From the NCBI GenBank assembly GCA_046331705.1, contig JAXLQJ010000022.1, forward strand, positions 41,333-105,332: a DNA stretch of 64,000 bases. The letters run 5' to 3'. The notes below the pieces were generated by a model. The model did no database searches, was not told the DNA's origin, and worked only from the letters and a program-made list of their open reading frames with translations. The first letter of the stretch is position 1. Each line of letters begins with the position of its first letter. The position numbers and the translations under genes were made by a program. The DNA comes from JADJOY01 sp046331705 [NCBI: bacterium] (lineage in GTDB: Bacteria; JADJOY01). This document shows positions 7,318-17,493 of the stretch, piece by piece.

Positions 7318-9834
7318 TCACTCCGCGAGGCGCAGCGTCTCGCCGATCTGGTGGGTGGTGATCTCGGTCTCGCAGTAAGGGAAGCGGACCCATTCCTTGC
7401 GGGAGTACAGGGCGGTCTGGTCGCCGAAATGGGGGCTTTCGGGGTCGGTCGACTGGGAGTGCGTCAGGATGGTCTCGGCGATGGGGCAATCGCCGTCATC
7501 CCAGGTGACGGCCTGGATGTACGAGTTGCCGTAGTCGACGTCGAAGTAGCCGCCGCGTTCGAGCGGGGCGCCGATGACGCCGAAGGTGCCGAGACCCGTG
7601 TCGCCGCCGTGGAGCGGAACGACGACCTCGTTGCGGGGGTAGAACTGCACCTCGCCCCAGCGGGCATCGAGGGCGACGCCGGCGTCGTCGAGCGCGGTGA
7701 CGGCGTTGGCGAGCAGGCCCAGCACGAGCGTGCGGTTCGCCTCCACGCTGGTGTCGATGCCGCGCGGGGTGTGCACGGGATCGGCGCGATCGAAGTCCAC
7801 GCGCCAGAGCTCGCCCGAGCGCACCACACCTTGGAACTCGTCGCCGCGCTCGGCTTCCATGCCGCGCCAGAGCTCGGTCCACACCTGGGCACCGCGACTC
7901 TCGAGGTTCACCTTGCGGTCCCAGCCGCGCAGCGCATCACACGCCGCGAGGGCGCGCCTGGCGATGTCGTCGGTCGCGGGTGCGGCGCCGTCGCAGATCG
8001 CGAGCACGTCGTCGAGGGCGATCTCGGCACCCAGGACGCGGTTCGCGTACATGAGCGCCTGGAGCGTGGGCAGATCGAAGCCGGCCTCGCTGCCGAGGCC
8101 GTCGCTGCGATCCTTGCGCGCCGCGACCAGCACGTGCCCCATCCGTGCGCGCAGGCTCTGCGGCTCGTTCTCCCATTGCGTCCAGCCCATCACCAGCGGG
8201 AAACCGGTGAGGGGCGTGCTCGGGTTGGCGATCCAGTAGCTGTTGTTGCCGTTCGCCACGTAGTCGGTGGTGCGCAGCACGGGGCGCGAGGCGTAGCCGA
8301 AGGCGTTCGAGCCGGGCGGCGAGTCGGCGTCCTCGCCCCATTCGCACGCCGACGTCGAACCGTCGAGCGCCAGGATCGCGTTCGAGGTCGCCCGCGCGAG
8401 CACCTGCCCCACGACACTCTTCGAGCAGCGTTCGAGCTGGGCTTGGGTGACGTGCGGCACGGCGGACACCTCGCCGTAGAACGCCTCGCCGTCGCGATCG
8501 GCGGCCAGGGTGTGGAAGACGGGATTGCCGATCGAGCGCAGCGCCGTCGTGAAGTCGTCGAGGTTTCGCGACTGGCCCACGGCAATCCATTGCTGTGCGG
8601 AGCGCAACGGCGTGGTGAGGTTCGCGTCGCGCATCGCCAGGAGCTTGCCGTTCACCATCGGCCACCCGTCGAGCAGCGAGCTGAAGGCGGCGAGGTCGAG
8701 GATCAGGCCGTGATGCGAGCTGTAGAAGGTGTGGCTGCGGGATTCGAGCGAGCCGTCGGCGCGCCGGACCTGGATCTCGATGGTGTCGGCGGTGATGTCG
8801 CGCCAGCCGTCGTCGTAGCGGTAGCGCAGCGGGTTCGCGGGATCGATCTCGAGCTGGTAGAGCGTGAAGCGAGTGGCTTGCGAGACGGTGTGGGTCCACG
8901 CGACGTCGCGGTTGAAGCCGATGCCCACCCACGGCAATCCCTGCAGCGCCGCACCGGCGGCGTCGTAGACCCCGGGGATCGTGAGGTGGACCTCGTACCA
9001 GCGGCCGCTGCCGTTCCACGGCTGGTGTGGATTGCCGAGCAACATGCCCTTGCCGCTGCGCGTGAGGTCGCGGCCGAGGGCAATCCCGTTCGAGCCACCG
9101 TGATCGTGGAGCGACGCCGCGAGACGCGCGAGGCCGGGCACGGCGTCGACCGCGAGCGCCGCGGCAAGCGCGTCCTCGGTGCGCGCCGCGGCCGACGCTG
9201 CGCCAGCGGTGCGCGCGCCGCCGGGGCCGTTCACCGCGAGGATCGCGTCACGGATGACTCCGAGATCCGAGCTTCCCGCCAGCGCGATGCGCCGCAGGTA
9301 CATCCAGAGATCGACGTCGTCCACCTCGTACACCCACGGCGCGCTCCGGCACCCCGCGGGTCCCAGGGCGAGCCGATCGATACCGGTGTCGCGCAGATAA
9401 CGGTTCATCCCCGCCGCGAAACCGCGGCCCAGGGCCTGCACCTCGCCGGGCAACGCGTCGACGAAGCGCGCGCGGAATTGCTCCTTGGTTCCGTTCAGGA
9501 AGCGGAACAGGAAATCCGCGCCGGGATCGCCCTCGTCCTCGCCCATCCGCTCCGCCGAACGTCCCGACGCGAGCGCGATCTCGCGCATCGTCACGCAATA
9601 GTCGTCTTGGGAATAGGCATAGCCGTAGCCGAACGCGAGGCTCTCCCAGTCGCCGGCGGTCACGTGCGGGATGCCGTACTCCGTGCGACGGATGTCGGCG
9701 GAGAGGCGGCGGGCGCTCCCAGTCGAATCGCCGCACGCGGAGCCGACGGCGAGCGCGAGGAAGAGCAGCAGCGCCAAGCGTAGGTGAGAAGGTCGCTGGC
9801 GTAGGCCAGTGACGCGGGTATCGGCCGTCGTCAT
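7318..9834 (-). CDS. Penicillin acylase family Ntn-hydrolase lipoprotein
   Basis: 838 residues. The N-terminus is a lipoprotein signal ([13 protein letters not shown], lipobox cysteine near residue 34). Family members are made as one chain, then cut before a serine that becomes the N-terminal nucleophile of the beta chain; here this is about residue 248 in [35 protein letters not shown] and the late [20 protein letters not shown] fit penicillin G, cephalosporin or acyl-homoserine lactone acylases. It would act in the periplasm or at a membrane surface, cleaving an amide bond between an acyl group and an amine. The acyl specificity, including possible quorum-signal cleavage, cannot be read from sequence. 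It stands alone, with no clear Shine-Dalgarno. Confidence 0.85.
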   Translation of the reverse strand: MTTADTRVTGLRQRPSHLRLALLLFLALAVGSACGDSTGSARRLSADIRRTEYGIPHVTAGDWESLAFGYGYAYSQDDYCVTMREIALASGRSAERMGEDEGDPGADFLFRFLNGTKEQFRARFVDALPGEVQALGRGFAAGMNRYLRDTGIDRLALGPAGCRSAPWVYEVDDVDLWMYLRRIALAGSSDLGVIRDAILAVNGPGGARTAGAASAAARTEDALAAALAVDAVPGLARLAASLHDHGGSNGIALGRDLTRSGKGMLLGNPHQPWNGSGRWYEVHLTIPGVYDAAGAALQGLPWVGIGFNRDVAWTHTVSQATRFTLYQLEIDPANPLRYRYDDGWRDITADTIEIQVRRADGSLESRSHTFYSSHHGLILDLAAFSSLLDGWPMVNGKLLAMRDANLTTPLRSAQQWIAVGQSRNLDDFTTALRSIGNPVFHTLAADRDGEAFYGEVSAVPHVTQAQLERCSKSVVGQVLARATSNAILALDGSTSACEWGEDADSPPGSNAFGYASRPVLRTTDYVANGNNSYWIANPSTPLTGFPLVMGWTQWENEPQSLRARMGHVLVAARKDRSDGLGSEAGFDLPTLQALMYANRVLGAEIALDDVLAICDGAAPATDDIARRALAACDALRGWDRKVNLESRGAQVWTELWRGMEAERGDEFQGVVRSGELWRVDFDRADPVHTPRGIDTSVEANRTLVLGLLANAVTALDDAGVALDARWGEVQFYPRNEVVVPLHGGDTGLGTFGVIGAPLERGGYFDVDYGNSYIQAVTWDDGDCPIAETILTHSQSTDPESPHFGDQTALYSRKEWVRFPYCETEITTHQIGETLRLAE

Positions 9835-9871
9835 GACGCGAACGCTAGTGCATCGCCCCCCGCACGCGCCA

Positions 9872-9899
9872 CTCGGGTGCTCGCGCTCGGGTGCTCGCG
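9872..9899. repeat. Tandem duplication of a 14-bp unit
   Basis: The unit ctcgggtgctcgcg occurs twice back to back (9872-9885 and 9886-9899) in the gap between the acylase start and the end of the NorR-like gene. It has no coding context and may simply be replication slippage. Confidence 0.5.
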
Positions 9900-10017
9900 C
9901 ATGCGCGCGGGAGTGCTCGCTCGCGTGAACCCACGCCGCAAGCCTCGCCGATGCGCCCAGCCTGGTACCGCCCGCTCCCTTCGGCGCGAGCCCTCGACGC
10001 GAACCGGGACGAAGCGA

Positions 10018-11592
<1,575 letters not shown>

Positions 11593-11614
11593 CGATAACT
11601 CCGCTATCCAACGC

Positions 11615-11645
11615 ATAACGCTCGATCGTTATTCGCACCATAACG
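11615..11645. promoter_or_regulatory. Three ATAACG half-sites, candidate NorR-binding array
   Basis: ATAACG occurs at 11615-11620, inverted as CGTTAT at 11627-11632 and again direct at 11640-11645. This gives ATAACG-N6-CGTTAT and CGTTAT-N7-ATAACG in alternation. NorR binds multiple inverted sites with a GT-N7-AC type core, and CGTTAT-N7-ATAACG contains that spacing. The array lies between the activator and the RIC gene, about 40 to 70 bases upstream of the candidate sigma-54 element. Confidence 0.5.
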
Positions 11646-11683
11646 ATCAGTCCAAACTTCTGCCATCACAGGAGTTTTCGATC

Positions 11684-11697
11684 GGCATCGGACCTGC
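11684..11697 (+). promoter_or_regulatory. Candidate sigma-54 promoter for the RIC/NO reductase operon
   Basis: GG at 11684-11685 and GC at 11696-11697 are ten bases apart, the invariant -24/-12 spacing (cggcatcggacctgcg). The flanking match to TGGCAC-N5-TTGC is partial, so this rests on spacing and on the NorR-type activator next door. The predicted start near 11709 falls just before the Shine-Dalgarno (caggagga) of the RIC gene. Confidence 0.45.
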
Positions 11698-11724
11698 GTT
11701 GGGACCTGAGCAGGAGGAAGCGCC

Positions 11725-12387
11725 ATGAACCCAAGCCACATCACGCTCGCCGAGCTCGCGGTCACGCGACCGGGAGCCATCCACGTCTTTCGACACCACG
11801 GTCTCGACTTCTGTTGCCACGGGCGCCGCAGCCTCGCCGAAGCGTGCGCCGAAAAGGGCATCGATCCGCATGCCATCTCGAGCGAGATCGACGCCGCCGA
11901 GCCGCAGCTTCACCGCGGCACCGACTGGGCCGCGCGTCCGCTCGGCGAGGTGCTCGACTTCATCGAGAGCCGCTACCACGCGGCGCTGCGCAGCGACCTG
12001 CCGATGCTGATCGACCTCGCGCGCAAGGTGGAGCGCGTCCACGCCGACAAGGCGAGCTGCCCGCGCGGTCTCTCCACCCACCTCACGCGGATGCAGGAAG
12101 CGATCGACGAGCACCTGGCCAAGGAAGAGCAGGTGCTCTTCCCGATCGTGCGCGCGGGACGCGGCCGCATGGCCGCCTGCCCGGTCCAAGTCATGGAGCG
12201 CGAGCACGAGGACCACGGTCGCTCGCTCGAGCTCCTGCGCTCGCTCACCGGCGATTTCCAGCTGCCAGCGGAGGCCTGCGGTTCGTGGCGCGCGCTCTAC
12301 GCCGGGCTCGAGCGGCTGACTTCGGACCTGATCGAGCACATCCACCTGGAAAACAACGTCGTCTTCCCCCGCGCGCTCTGCGAGTGA
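11725..12387 (+). CDS. ytfE: RIC/YtfE/ScdA-type di-iron iron-sulfur cluster repair protein
   Basis: 220 residues, the usual family length. The N-terminal ScdA_N part holds DFCCHGRRSLAEA with its conserved Cys-Cys pair. The hemerythrin-like bundle follows, with ligands in SRYHAALRSDLP, IDEHLAKEEQVLFP, EREHEDHGRSLELL and IEHIHLENNVVFP. These proteins repair Fe-S clusters damaged by NO or peroxide and sit in the cytoplasm. A clear Shine-Dalgarno (aggagga) precedes the ATG. It is 32 bases upstream of the NO reductase and divergent from NorR, so the three form one NO defence unit. Confidence 0.93.
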   Translation: MNPSHITLAELAVTRPGAIHVFRHHGLDFCCHGRRSLAEACAEKGIDPHAISSEIDAAEPQLHRGTDWAARPLGEVLDFIESRYHAALRSDLPMLIDLARKVERVHADKASCPRGLSTHLTRMQEAIDEHLAKEEQVLFPIVRAGRGRMAACPVQVMEREHEDHGRSLELLRSLTGDFQLPAEACGSWRALYAGLERLTSDLIEHIHLENNVVFPRALCE

Positions 12388-12419
12388 GCGCCTCGAGAGA
12401 GAGAATCGAGACACGTGCC

Positions 12420-14732
12420 ATGAACGACATCGGCAAACGCTTCGCTTGGCTGGGCGGGACGGTGATCGTGGCGTTCACGATCCTGGGCTTCTTCGGACGC
12501 GAGGTGTACCGCCAAGCGCCGCCGATCCCCGAGCGGGTGGTGACGCGCTCGGGAACGGTCCTCACCACCAAGGACGAGATCCTGAACGGCCAACAGGTCT
12601 GGCAGTCGACCGGCGGCCAGCAGCTCGGGTCGGTTTGGGGGCACGGTGCCTACCAGGCGCCCGACTGGTCTGCAGACTGGTTGCACCGCGAGAGCACGGC
12701 GCTGCTCGACGTGTGGGCCGAGCGCGAAGGTGCGGCTTCCTTCGGCGCATTGCCGTCGGAGCGCCAGCGCACGCTCGAGTCACGGCTGCCCGCGGCGATG
12801 CGCGCGAACGGCTTCGATCCGGCGAGCGGCGTGCTCACGCTCGATCCCGACCGCGCCGAGGCGATCGCGCGAGTCGCGCGCCACTACGAGGCGCTCTTCG
12901 GCGGCGCGCCCGAGCTCGCGTCGCTGCGCGAGAGCTACGCCATGCAATCAGTGACGGTGCCGGACGCCACGCGCCGCGCCGAGCTCACTCGGTTCGTCTT
13001 CTGGACGGCGTGGGCGTGCGCCACCGAGCGCCCGGGCTCGCACGTGACCTACACGAACAACTGGCCCCACGAGCCGCTCATCGGGAATCATCCCACCGGC
13101 GCGAACGTGGTGTGGTCGATGGTGAGCGTGGTGCTGCTGTTGGGCGCGATCGGCGCGGTCGTGTGGTGGACGGCGTTTCGCGGCGAGCGCGAGCCCGCGG
13201 TCGCGGCACCGCGCCGCGATCCGCTGGCGCGAGTGACGCTCACCCCGTCGATGCGCGCCGTCGCGAAGTATCTGGGCGTGGTGGTGGCGCTCTTCGTCGT
13301 GCAAGTGCTGCTCGGTGCGCTCACGGCGCACTACACCGTCGAGGGGCAATCGTTCTTCGGCATCCCCATCGGCGAGATCCTCCCCTACGCGGTCACGCGC
13401 ACCTGGCACATCCAAACGGGAGTGTTCTGGATCGCCACCGCCTTCCTCGCCGCGGGGCTCTTCCTGGCTCCGGTGATCGGCGGACGCGAGCCGCGTTTCC
13501 AGCGGCTCGGCGTGAACGTGCTCTTCGGTGCGTTGCTGTTGGTGGTGGCCGGCTCGCTGGGCGGCGAATGGCTCTCGATCCAGCAGCGCCTCGGGCTGCG
13601 CGCCGGCTTCTGGTTCGGCCATCAGGGCTACGAGTACGTGGATCTGGGCCGAGCGTGGCAGGTGGCGCTCTTCGTCGGCTTGGTGCTCTGGCTCACGTTG
13701 ATGCTGCGTGGCTTGTGGCCGGCGCTGCGGGTGCGCGAGGAATCGCGACCGCTGGTGCTCATGTTCGCGGGAGCCAGCGCCGCGATCGGTCTCATGTACG
13801 CCGCCGGGTTCTTGTTCGGCGCGCGCACCCACCTCTCGGTGATGGAGTACTGGCGGTGGTGGGTGGTTCACCTCTGGGTCGAGGGCTTCTTCGAGGTGTT
13901 CGCCACCGCGGCCCTGGCCTTCGTGTTCGCTCGCCTCGGGCTCGTGAACGTGAAGCACGCCGGCGCGGCGGTGATCGGGTCGAGCACGTTGTTCCTGGCG
14001 GGCGGCATTCCAGGGACCTTCCACCACCTCTACTTCAGCGGCACGCCGACCCCGATCATGGCGGTGGGCGCGGTGGCGAGCGCCTTGGAAGTGGTGCCGC
14101 TGGTGCTGATCGGCATCGAGGCGTTCCAGACGCATCGCAAGCAGCACGCCGCGGCGTGGGCGGCGCGCTATCGCTGGCCGATTCGCTTCTTCGTGGGCGT
14201 CGCGTTCTGGAACCTCGTGGGAGCGGGCCTCTTCGGCTTCCTCATCAACCCACCGATCGCGCTCTATTACATGCAGGGGCTCAACACGACTCCGGTGCAC
14301 GCGCACACGGCGCTCTTCGGCGTGTACGGGCTCTTGGCGCTCGGGCTCACGCTGCTGGTGGCGCGACTGCTGACCGGCGAGCGCGCGTGGCGCGAGCGGC
14401 CTCTGGCCATCGCGTTCTGGGCGATGAACGCCGGGCTGGCGTTGATGGTGGTGCTGAGCCTGCTCCCGATTGGCCTGGCGCAAACCTGGGCGAGCGTCGA
14501 GCACGGGCTGTGGTACGCGCGCAGCGCCGAGTTCTCGGCGCTTCCGTGGGTCACGACGCTGCGCTGGCTGCGGATGGTCGGCGACGTCGTGTTCCTCGGC
14601 GGTGTCGCGGCGTTCGGCTACTTCATGATCGGCTTGTGGACCGGCCACGGCGTGGAACCCGTCCACGCCGCGGACCTCGACATCGGCGATTCGCCACGGT
14701 GGGATCACGATCCCGCGACGGCGCCGGTCTGA
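12420..14732 (+). CDS. norB: Quinol-dependent nitric oxide reductase (qNOR)
   Basis: 770 residues, the size of fused qNOR rather than the shorter NorB of cNOR. The N-terminal extension after the first membrane helix has the qNOR pattern (ILNGQQVWQSTGGQQLGS, then GHGAYQAPDWSADWLHRE). The haem-copper oxidase core has about twelve further helices, with histidines in TRTWHIQTGVFW, HLWVEGFFEVFATA (including the conserved glutamates), GTFHHLYFSG and HAHTALFGVYG for low-spin haem, haem b3 and FeB. It reduces 2 NO to N2O with electrons from the quinol pool in the inner membrane. The ATG at 12420 was chosen because the upstream extension of the frame lies within the RIC gene. No nosZ or nirK/S lies nearby, suggesting detoxification. 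Confidence 0.93.
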   Translation: MNDIGKRFAWLGGTVIVAFTILGFFGREVYRQAPPIPERVVTRSGTVLTTKDEILNGQQVWQSTGGQQLGSVWGHGAYQAPDWSADWLHRESTALLDVWAEREGAASFGALPSERQRTLESRLPAAMRANGFDPASGVLTLDPDRAEAIARVARHYEALFGGAPELASLRESYAMQSVTVPDATRRAELTRFVFWTAWACATERPGSHVTYTNNWPHEPLIGNHPTGANVVWSMVSVVLLLGAIGAVVWWTAFRGEREPAVAAPRRDPLARVTLTPSMRAVAKYLGVVVALFVVQVLLGALTAHYTVEGQSFFGIPIGEILPYAVTRTWHIQTGVFWIATAFLAAGLFLAPVIGGREPRFQRLGVNVLFGALLLVVAGSLGGEWLSIQQRLGLRAGFWFGHQGYEYVDLGRAWQVALFVGLVLWLTLMLRGLWPALRVREESRPLVLMFAGASAAIGLMYAAGFLFGARTHLSVMEYWRWWVVHLWVEGFFEVFATAALAFVFARLGLVNVKHAGAAVIGSSTLFLAGGIPGTFHHLYFSGTPTPIMAVGAVASALEVVPLVLIGIEAFQTHRKQHAAAWAARYRWPIRFFVGVAFWNLVGAGLFGFLINPPIALYYMQGLNTTPVHAHTALFGVYGLLALGLTLLVARLLTGERAWRERPLAIAFWAMNAGLALMVVLSLLPIGLAQTWASVEHGLWYARSAEFSALPWVTTLRWLRMVGDVVFLGGVAAFGYFMIGLWTGHGVEPVHAADLDIGDSPRWDHDPATAPV

Positions 14733-14759
14733 CCTCACGTTCCTTCGGCGCCACCCAGC

Positions 14760-14793
14760 GGGCGCGCGCTCCTCGTGAGAGGGGTGCGCGCCC
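14760..14793 (+). terminator. Hairpin after the NO reductase gene
   Basis: GGGCGCGC at 14760-14767 pairs with GCGCGCCC at 14786-14793, and the intervening bases can form a smaller inner stem around a GTGA loop. It lies about 27 bases after the qNOR stop. No T-run follows directly, so it may be a weak or Rho-assisted terminator. Confidence 0.4.
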
Positions 14794-14825
14794 GTACCTT
14801 CTCCACCCCGGCGGGTCGGTGCTTC

Positions 14826-14893
14826 CAGGCTGCCGAGAACCTACCGCTGTGCGTCCTGCGCGCGGCCCGGCGCGTGCCGGCTTCGGCAGCCTG
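14826..14893. repeat. Inverted repeat with the CAGGCTGC core, second copy
   Basis: CAGGCTGCCGA at 14826-14836 is the reverse complement of TCGGCAGCCTG at 14883-14893. The arms differ from those at 5834-5973 by one main substitution, and here enclose only about 46 bases with no hairpin element. The right arm ends about 15 bases before the next start codon. Confidence 0.5.
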
Positions 14894-14908
14894 TTAGTCT
14901 CGCGCGTC

Positions 14909-17287
14909 ATGCTGCGTTCGAGATCGATCTTCCGCGACGGGCTCACGTGCTTCGTGGCGATCGCGCTCGGCCTCGTGGGCTGCGGGGGCGACTCGGGAAC
15001 GAGCGAGCCCGGATTGCCGGGCGCCAAACCCTTCGAACCGGCGCCGATCGCCGAGCCGTACGTCGACGCGGCGTATCTGCAGGAGCAAAACCACACCACC
15101 AACGAGGTGGACCCGCTGCTCGCGAGCCTCGTTGCGGTGCTGGTACCGCCCCCCGCGTTCGCGGAGTGGGGAACACCGCTGCAGGTGACGCCGCGGGCGC
15201 TGGTGGCGCGAAGCGACGACGAGCTACACGAGCTGGTGACGTTGACCACCGGGGACGCGGATCTCGTCGCTGCGGCCGCCACAGGGGATTGCGTGGTGCT
15301 GGTCTCGCCGCACCAGTTGATCCGCGCGCGCTCGAGCCAGGACATCGAGCGTTTCGCCGCACCCGCGGGAGTGGAGCTGCTGGGTGCCGCGAGCGCCGGA
15401 GACGCGATCGTGTTCTTCGGCTCGGCGGGCGCGGGCGCGCTGCGCGCGAGCGGTGAGCCGAGCTGGCCCGGCGCCGCTTCGCCGGTATTGCTCGCGGCCA
15501 CCGAGCGAGCCGGCGCGATCGTCGGCGCCGGCGCGGGCTTCGTGGCCGGTTATGCGAGCGCGGAGGATCTGCTCGCCGGACGCGCCGCCTGGACGGTGAG
15601 CGGCGGCGTGCTCTCCGACGATCGGATTCGCGCGCTGGTCGCGGACGTGTCGTCACCGCGCGCGATCGACGTGGTGGCGATCGGCGAAGGCGGCGTGTAC
15701 GCGATCGCCGTGACGCAGGGCTCGCAAGGTGCCGTGAGCGCGAAGGTCGTCGACGTGCCCGAGCTGCGCGCGGGCCGGGTGCCGCTCGGAGGCGCCGCGG
15801 CACTTCCGCGCGGCGCCACGCGCGCTGCCGACGGCGGCTTCGCGGTCGCCACCTCGGGCGGTGCCTATCGCGCGATCCAGCGCGTCGACGGCTTCGAGTG
15901 GCGCGTCTACCCGGCCGAGCGCTGGCTGCCCTCGGAGGACGTGCGCGCCGTCGCAACCGACCCGAGCACCCCCGACGGCCCGCTCTGGTTCGCCACGGCG
16001 AAGGGACTCGCCACCGTCACCGCCCGCCGCCTGACGCTGGAAGAAAAGCTCGGCCCATTCGTGGACCGCATCGTCGAGCGCCACGATCGCGACGGCGCCG
16101 TCGCCGACTCGCATCTCGTGGTGCGCGGTGACCTGAGCTCGAACGTGAAGTGGGACTCGGACAACGACGGCGGCTGGACCGCTTACTGGGTGCTCGGCGA
16201 GTGCTACCGCTGGAAGGTCACGGGCGCCGCCGACGCCCGCGCGAACTTCGATCGCGCGATGGAGGGGATGCTCAGGCTCTCCGAGATCACCGGCACCGAT
16301 TACTTCCTGGCGCGCAGCGTGATTCGCAAGTCCACGTGCGATCTCGACGACTGCGACGATCCCGACGACGGCGCCTGGTACACGTCCGCCGACGGCGAAT
16401 GGTGGATCAAGCGCGACACCTCGAACGACGAGGTGATCTCCCACCTCTTCATGATGGGTCCGGCGTACGACCTCTGCGCCGACCCCGGCCAGCGCGCCCG
16501 GATCCGCAAGCACGTCGGCGGCATCGTGGGCGGCATCATGGACCACGGCTGGCAGCTCATCGACCCCATCACCAACGAGGTCACCACCTACGGCCAGTTC
16601 GATCCCGGCTACGTCGATTCGCCCGTGGGCGGACGCTTCGCCGACGGCGGTCAGCGGGCGCTGGCGATCCTCGCCGGTCTCACCGAAGCGCACTACATGA
16701 CCGGCGAGCAGCGCTTCCTCGACGGCAAGAAGCAGCTCGTGGACGAGCACGGCTACGCCGACAAGGCGCAGGCGGAAGTCGACTATCCGCTGCGCGGCCT
16801 GAGCTACAGCGGCGACGGCGACGAGCTCTCGGCGCAGGCGTGGTTCGCGCTGCTGCGCTACGAACAAGACCCTGCGCTCAGGGCCCGCTGGCTGGATGGC
16901 TGGAAGCGTCACCACGAGCACACCGCCCAGCAGCAAGGCGCGCTGTGGGACGTGCTCGACGGCTTCGTCGGCGGCGAGGTCGCCCCCGGCTTCGCGAACG
17001 CGGCGCGCTGGCTGCGCACCGCACCCGTCGACATGATCCGCTGGAACATCCACAACTGGCACCGCCTCGACCTGGCGCCGCCACCGCTCTTCTACGCGGA
17101 TCGCGGCCGCCAGCGCAGCGACGGCCGCATCCTCCCCTACGACGAGCGCGCCTGCGAGCGCTGGAACACCAGCCAATACCGCATGAACGGCGGCATGGAC
17201 GCGATGATCGAGATGGACGGCGCCGACGTGCTCGCGCCCTACTGGATGGCGCGCTACGCGGGCTTCATCGCGCCCGACGCGCCTTGA
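14909..17287 (+). CDS. Large lipoprotein with propeller-like and helical-barrel-like halves, unknown
   Basis: 792 residues. The N-terminus is a lipoprotein signal (CFVAIALGLVGCGGDSG). Residues of about 60-380 are rich in short strands and phrases such as EDVRAVATDPS and PLWFATAKGLATVTA, which resemble two-component-regulator-type propeller blades. The second half (about 395-780) is aromatic and helix-rich (GGWTAYWVLGECYRWKVTG, HLFMMGPAYDLCADPGQR, WNIHNWHRLDLAPPP) and suggests an alpha-toroid as in some glycoside hydrolases or terpenoid cyclases, but no catalytic motif could be named. No Shine-Dalgarno is visible and the inverted repeat ends just before the ATG. Function unknown. Confidence 0.7.
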   Translation: MLRSRSIFRDGLTCFVAIALGLVGCGGDSGTSEPGLPGAKPFEPAPIAEPYVDAAYLQEQNHTTNEVDPLLASLVAVLVPPPAFAEWGTPLQVTPRALVARSDDELHELVTLTTGDADLVAAAATGDCVVLVSPHQLIRARSSQDIERFAAPAGVELLGAASAGDAIVFFGSAGAGALRASGEPSWPGAASPVLLAATERAGAIVGAGAGFVAGYASAEDLLAGRAAWTVSGGVLSDDRIRALVADVSSPRAIDVVAIGEGGVYAIAVTQGSQGAVSAKVVDVPELRAGRVPLGGAAALPRGATRAADGGFAVATSGGAYRAIQRVDGFEWRVYPAERWLPSEDVRAVATDPSTPDGPLWFATAKGLATVTARRLTLEEKLGPFVDRIVERHDRDGAVADSHLVVRGDLSSNVKWDSDNDGGWTAYWVLGECYRWKVTGAADARANFDRAMEGMLRLSEITGTDYFLARSVIRKSTCDLDDCDDPDDGAWYTSADGEWWIKRDTSNDEVISHLFMMGPAYDLCADPGQRARIRKHVGGIVGGIMDHGWQLIDPITNEVTTYGQFDPGYVDSPVGGRFADGGQRALAILAGLTEAHYMTGEQRFLDGKKQLVDEHGYADKAQAEVDYPLRGLSYSGDGDELSAQAWFALLRYEQDPALRARWLDGWKRHHEHTAQQQGALWDVLDGFVGGEVAPGFANAARWLRTAPVDMIRWNIHNWHRLDLAPPPLFYADRGRQRSDGRILPYDERACERWNTSQYRMNGGMDAMIEMDGADVLAPYWMARYAGFIAPDAP

Positions 17288-17493
17288 GCGGAGGCGCTTT
17301 TCCGCGCCGAACGGCCGGAATCGACGCGCGAGCGCACGCGACCGGCGGAGACCGAGCCCACCGGTTCCGCCGCCGCGAAGCGCGACCTCGTGCAAGACCC
17401 CATTCCCCCGGCCATGCCTGGCGGGCGAGAATGGGACCGCCAGCCGAGGAGCATCTCGGCGGGCTCTCCCGCGTCACACAGAAGGGGTCTCGA

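Noticed and set aside
7318-9834. Dedicated AHL quorum-quenching acylase
   Set aside because: The Ntn-hydrolase family is clear, but nothing in the sequence separates AHL from penicillin or other amide substrates.
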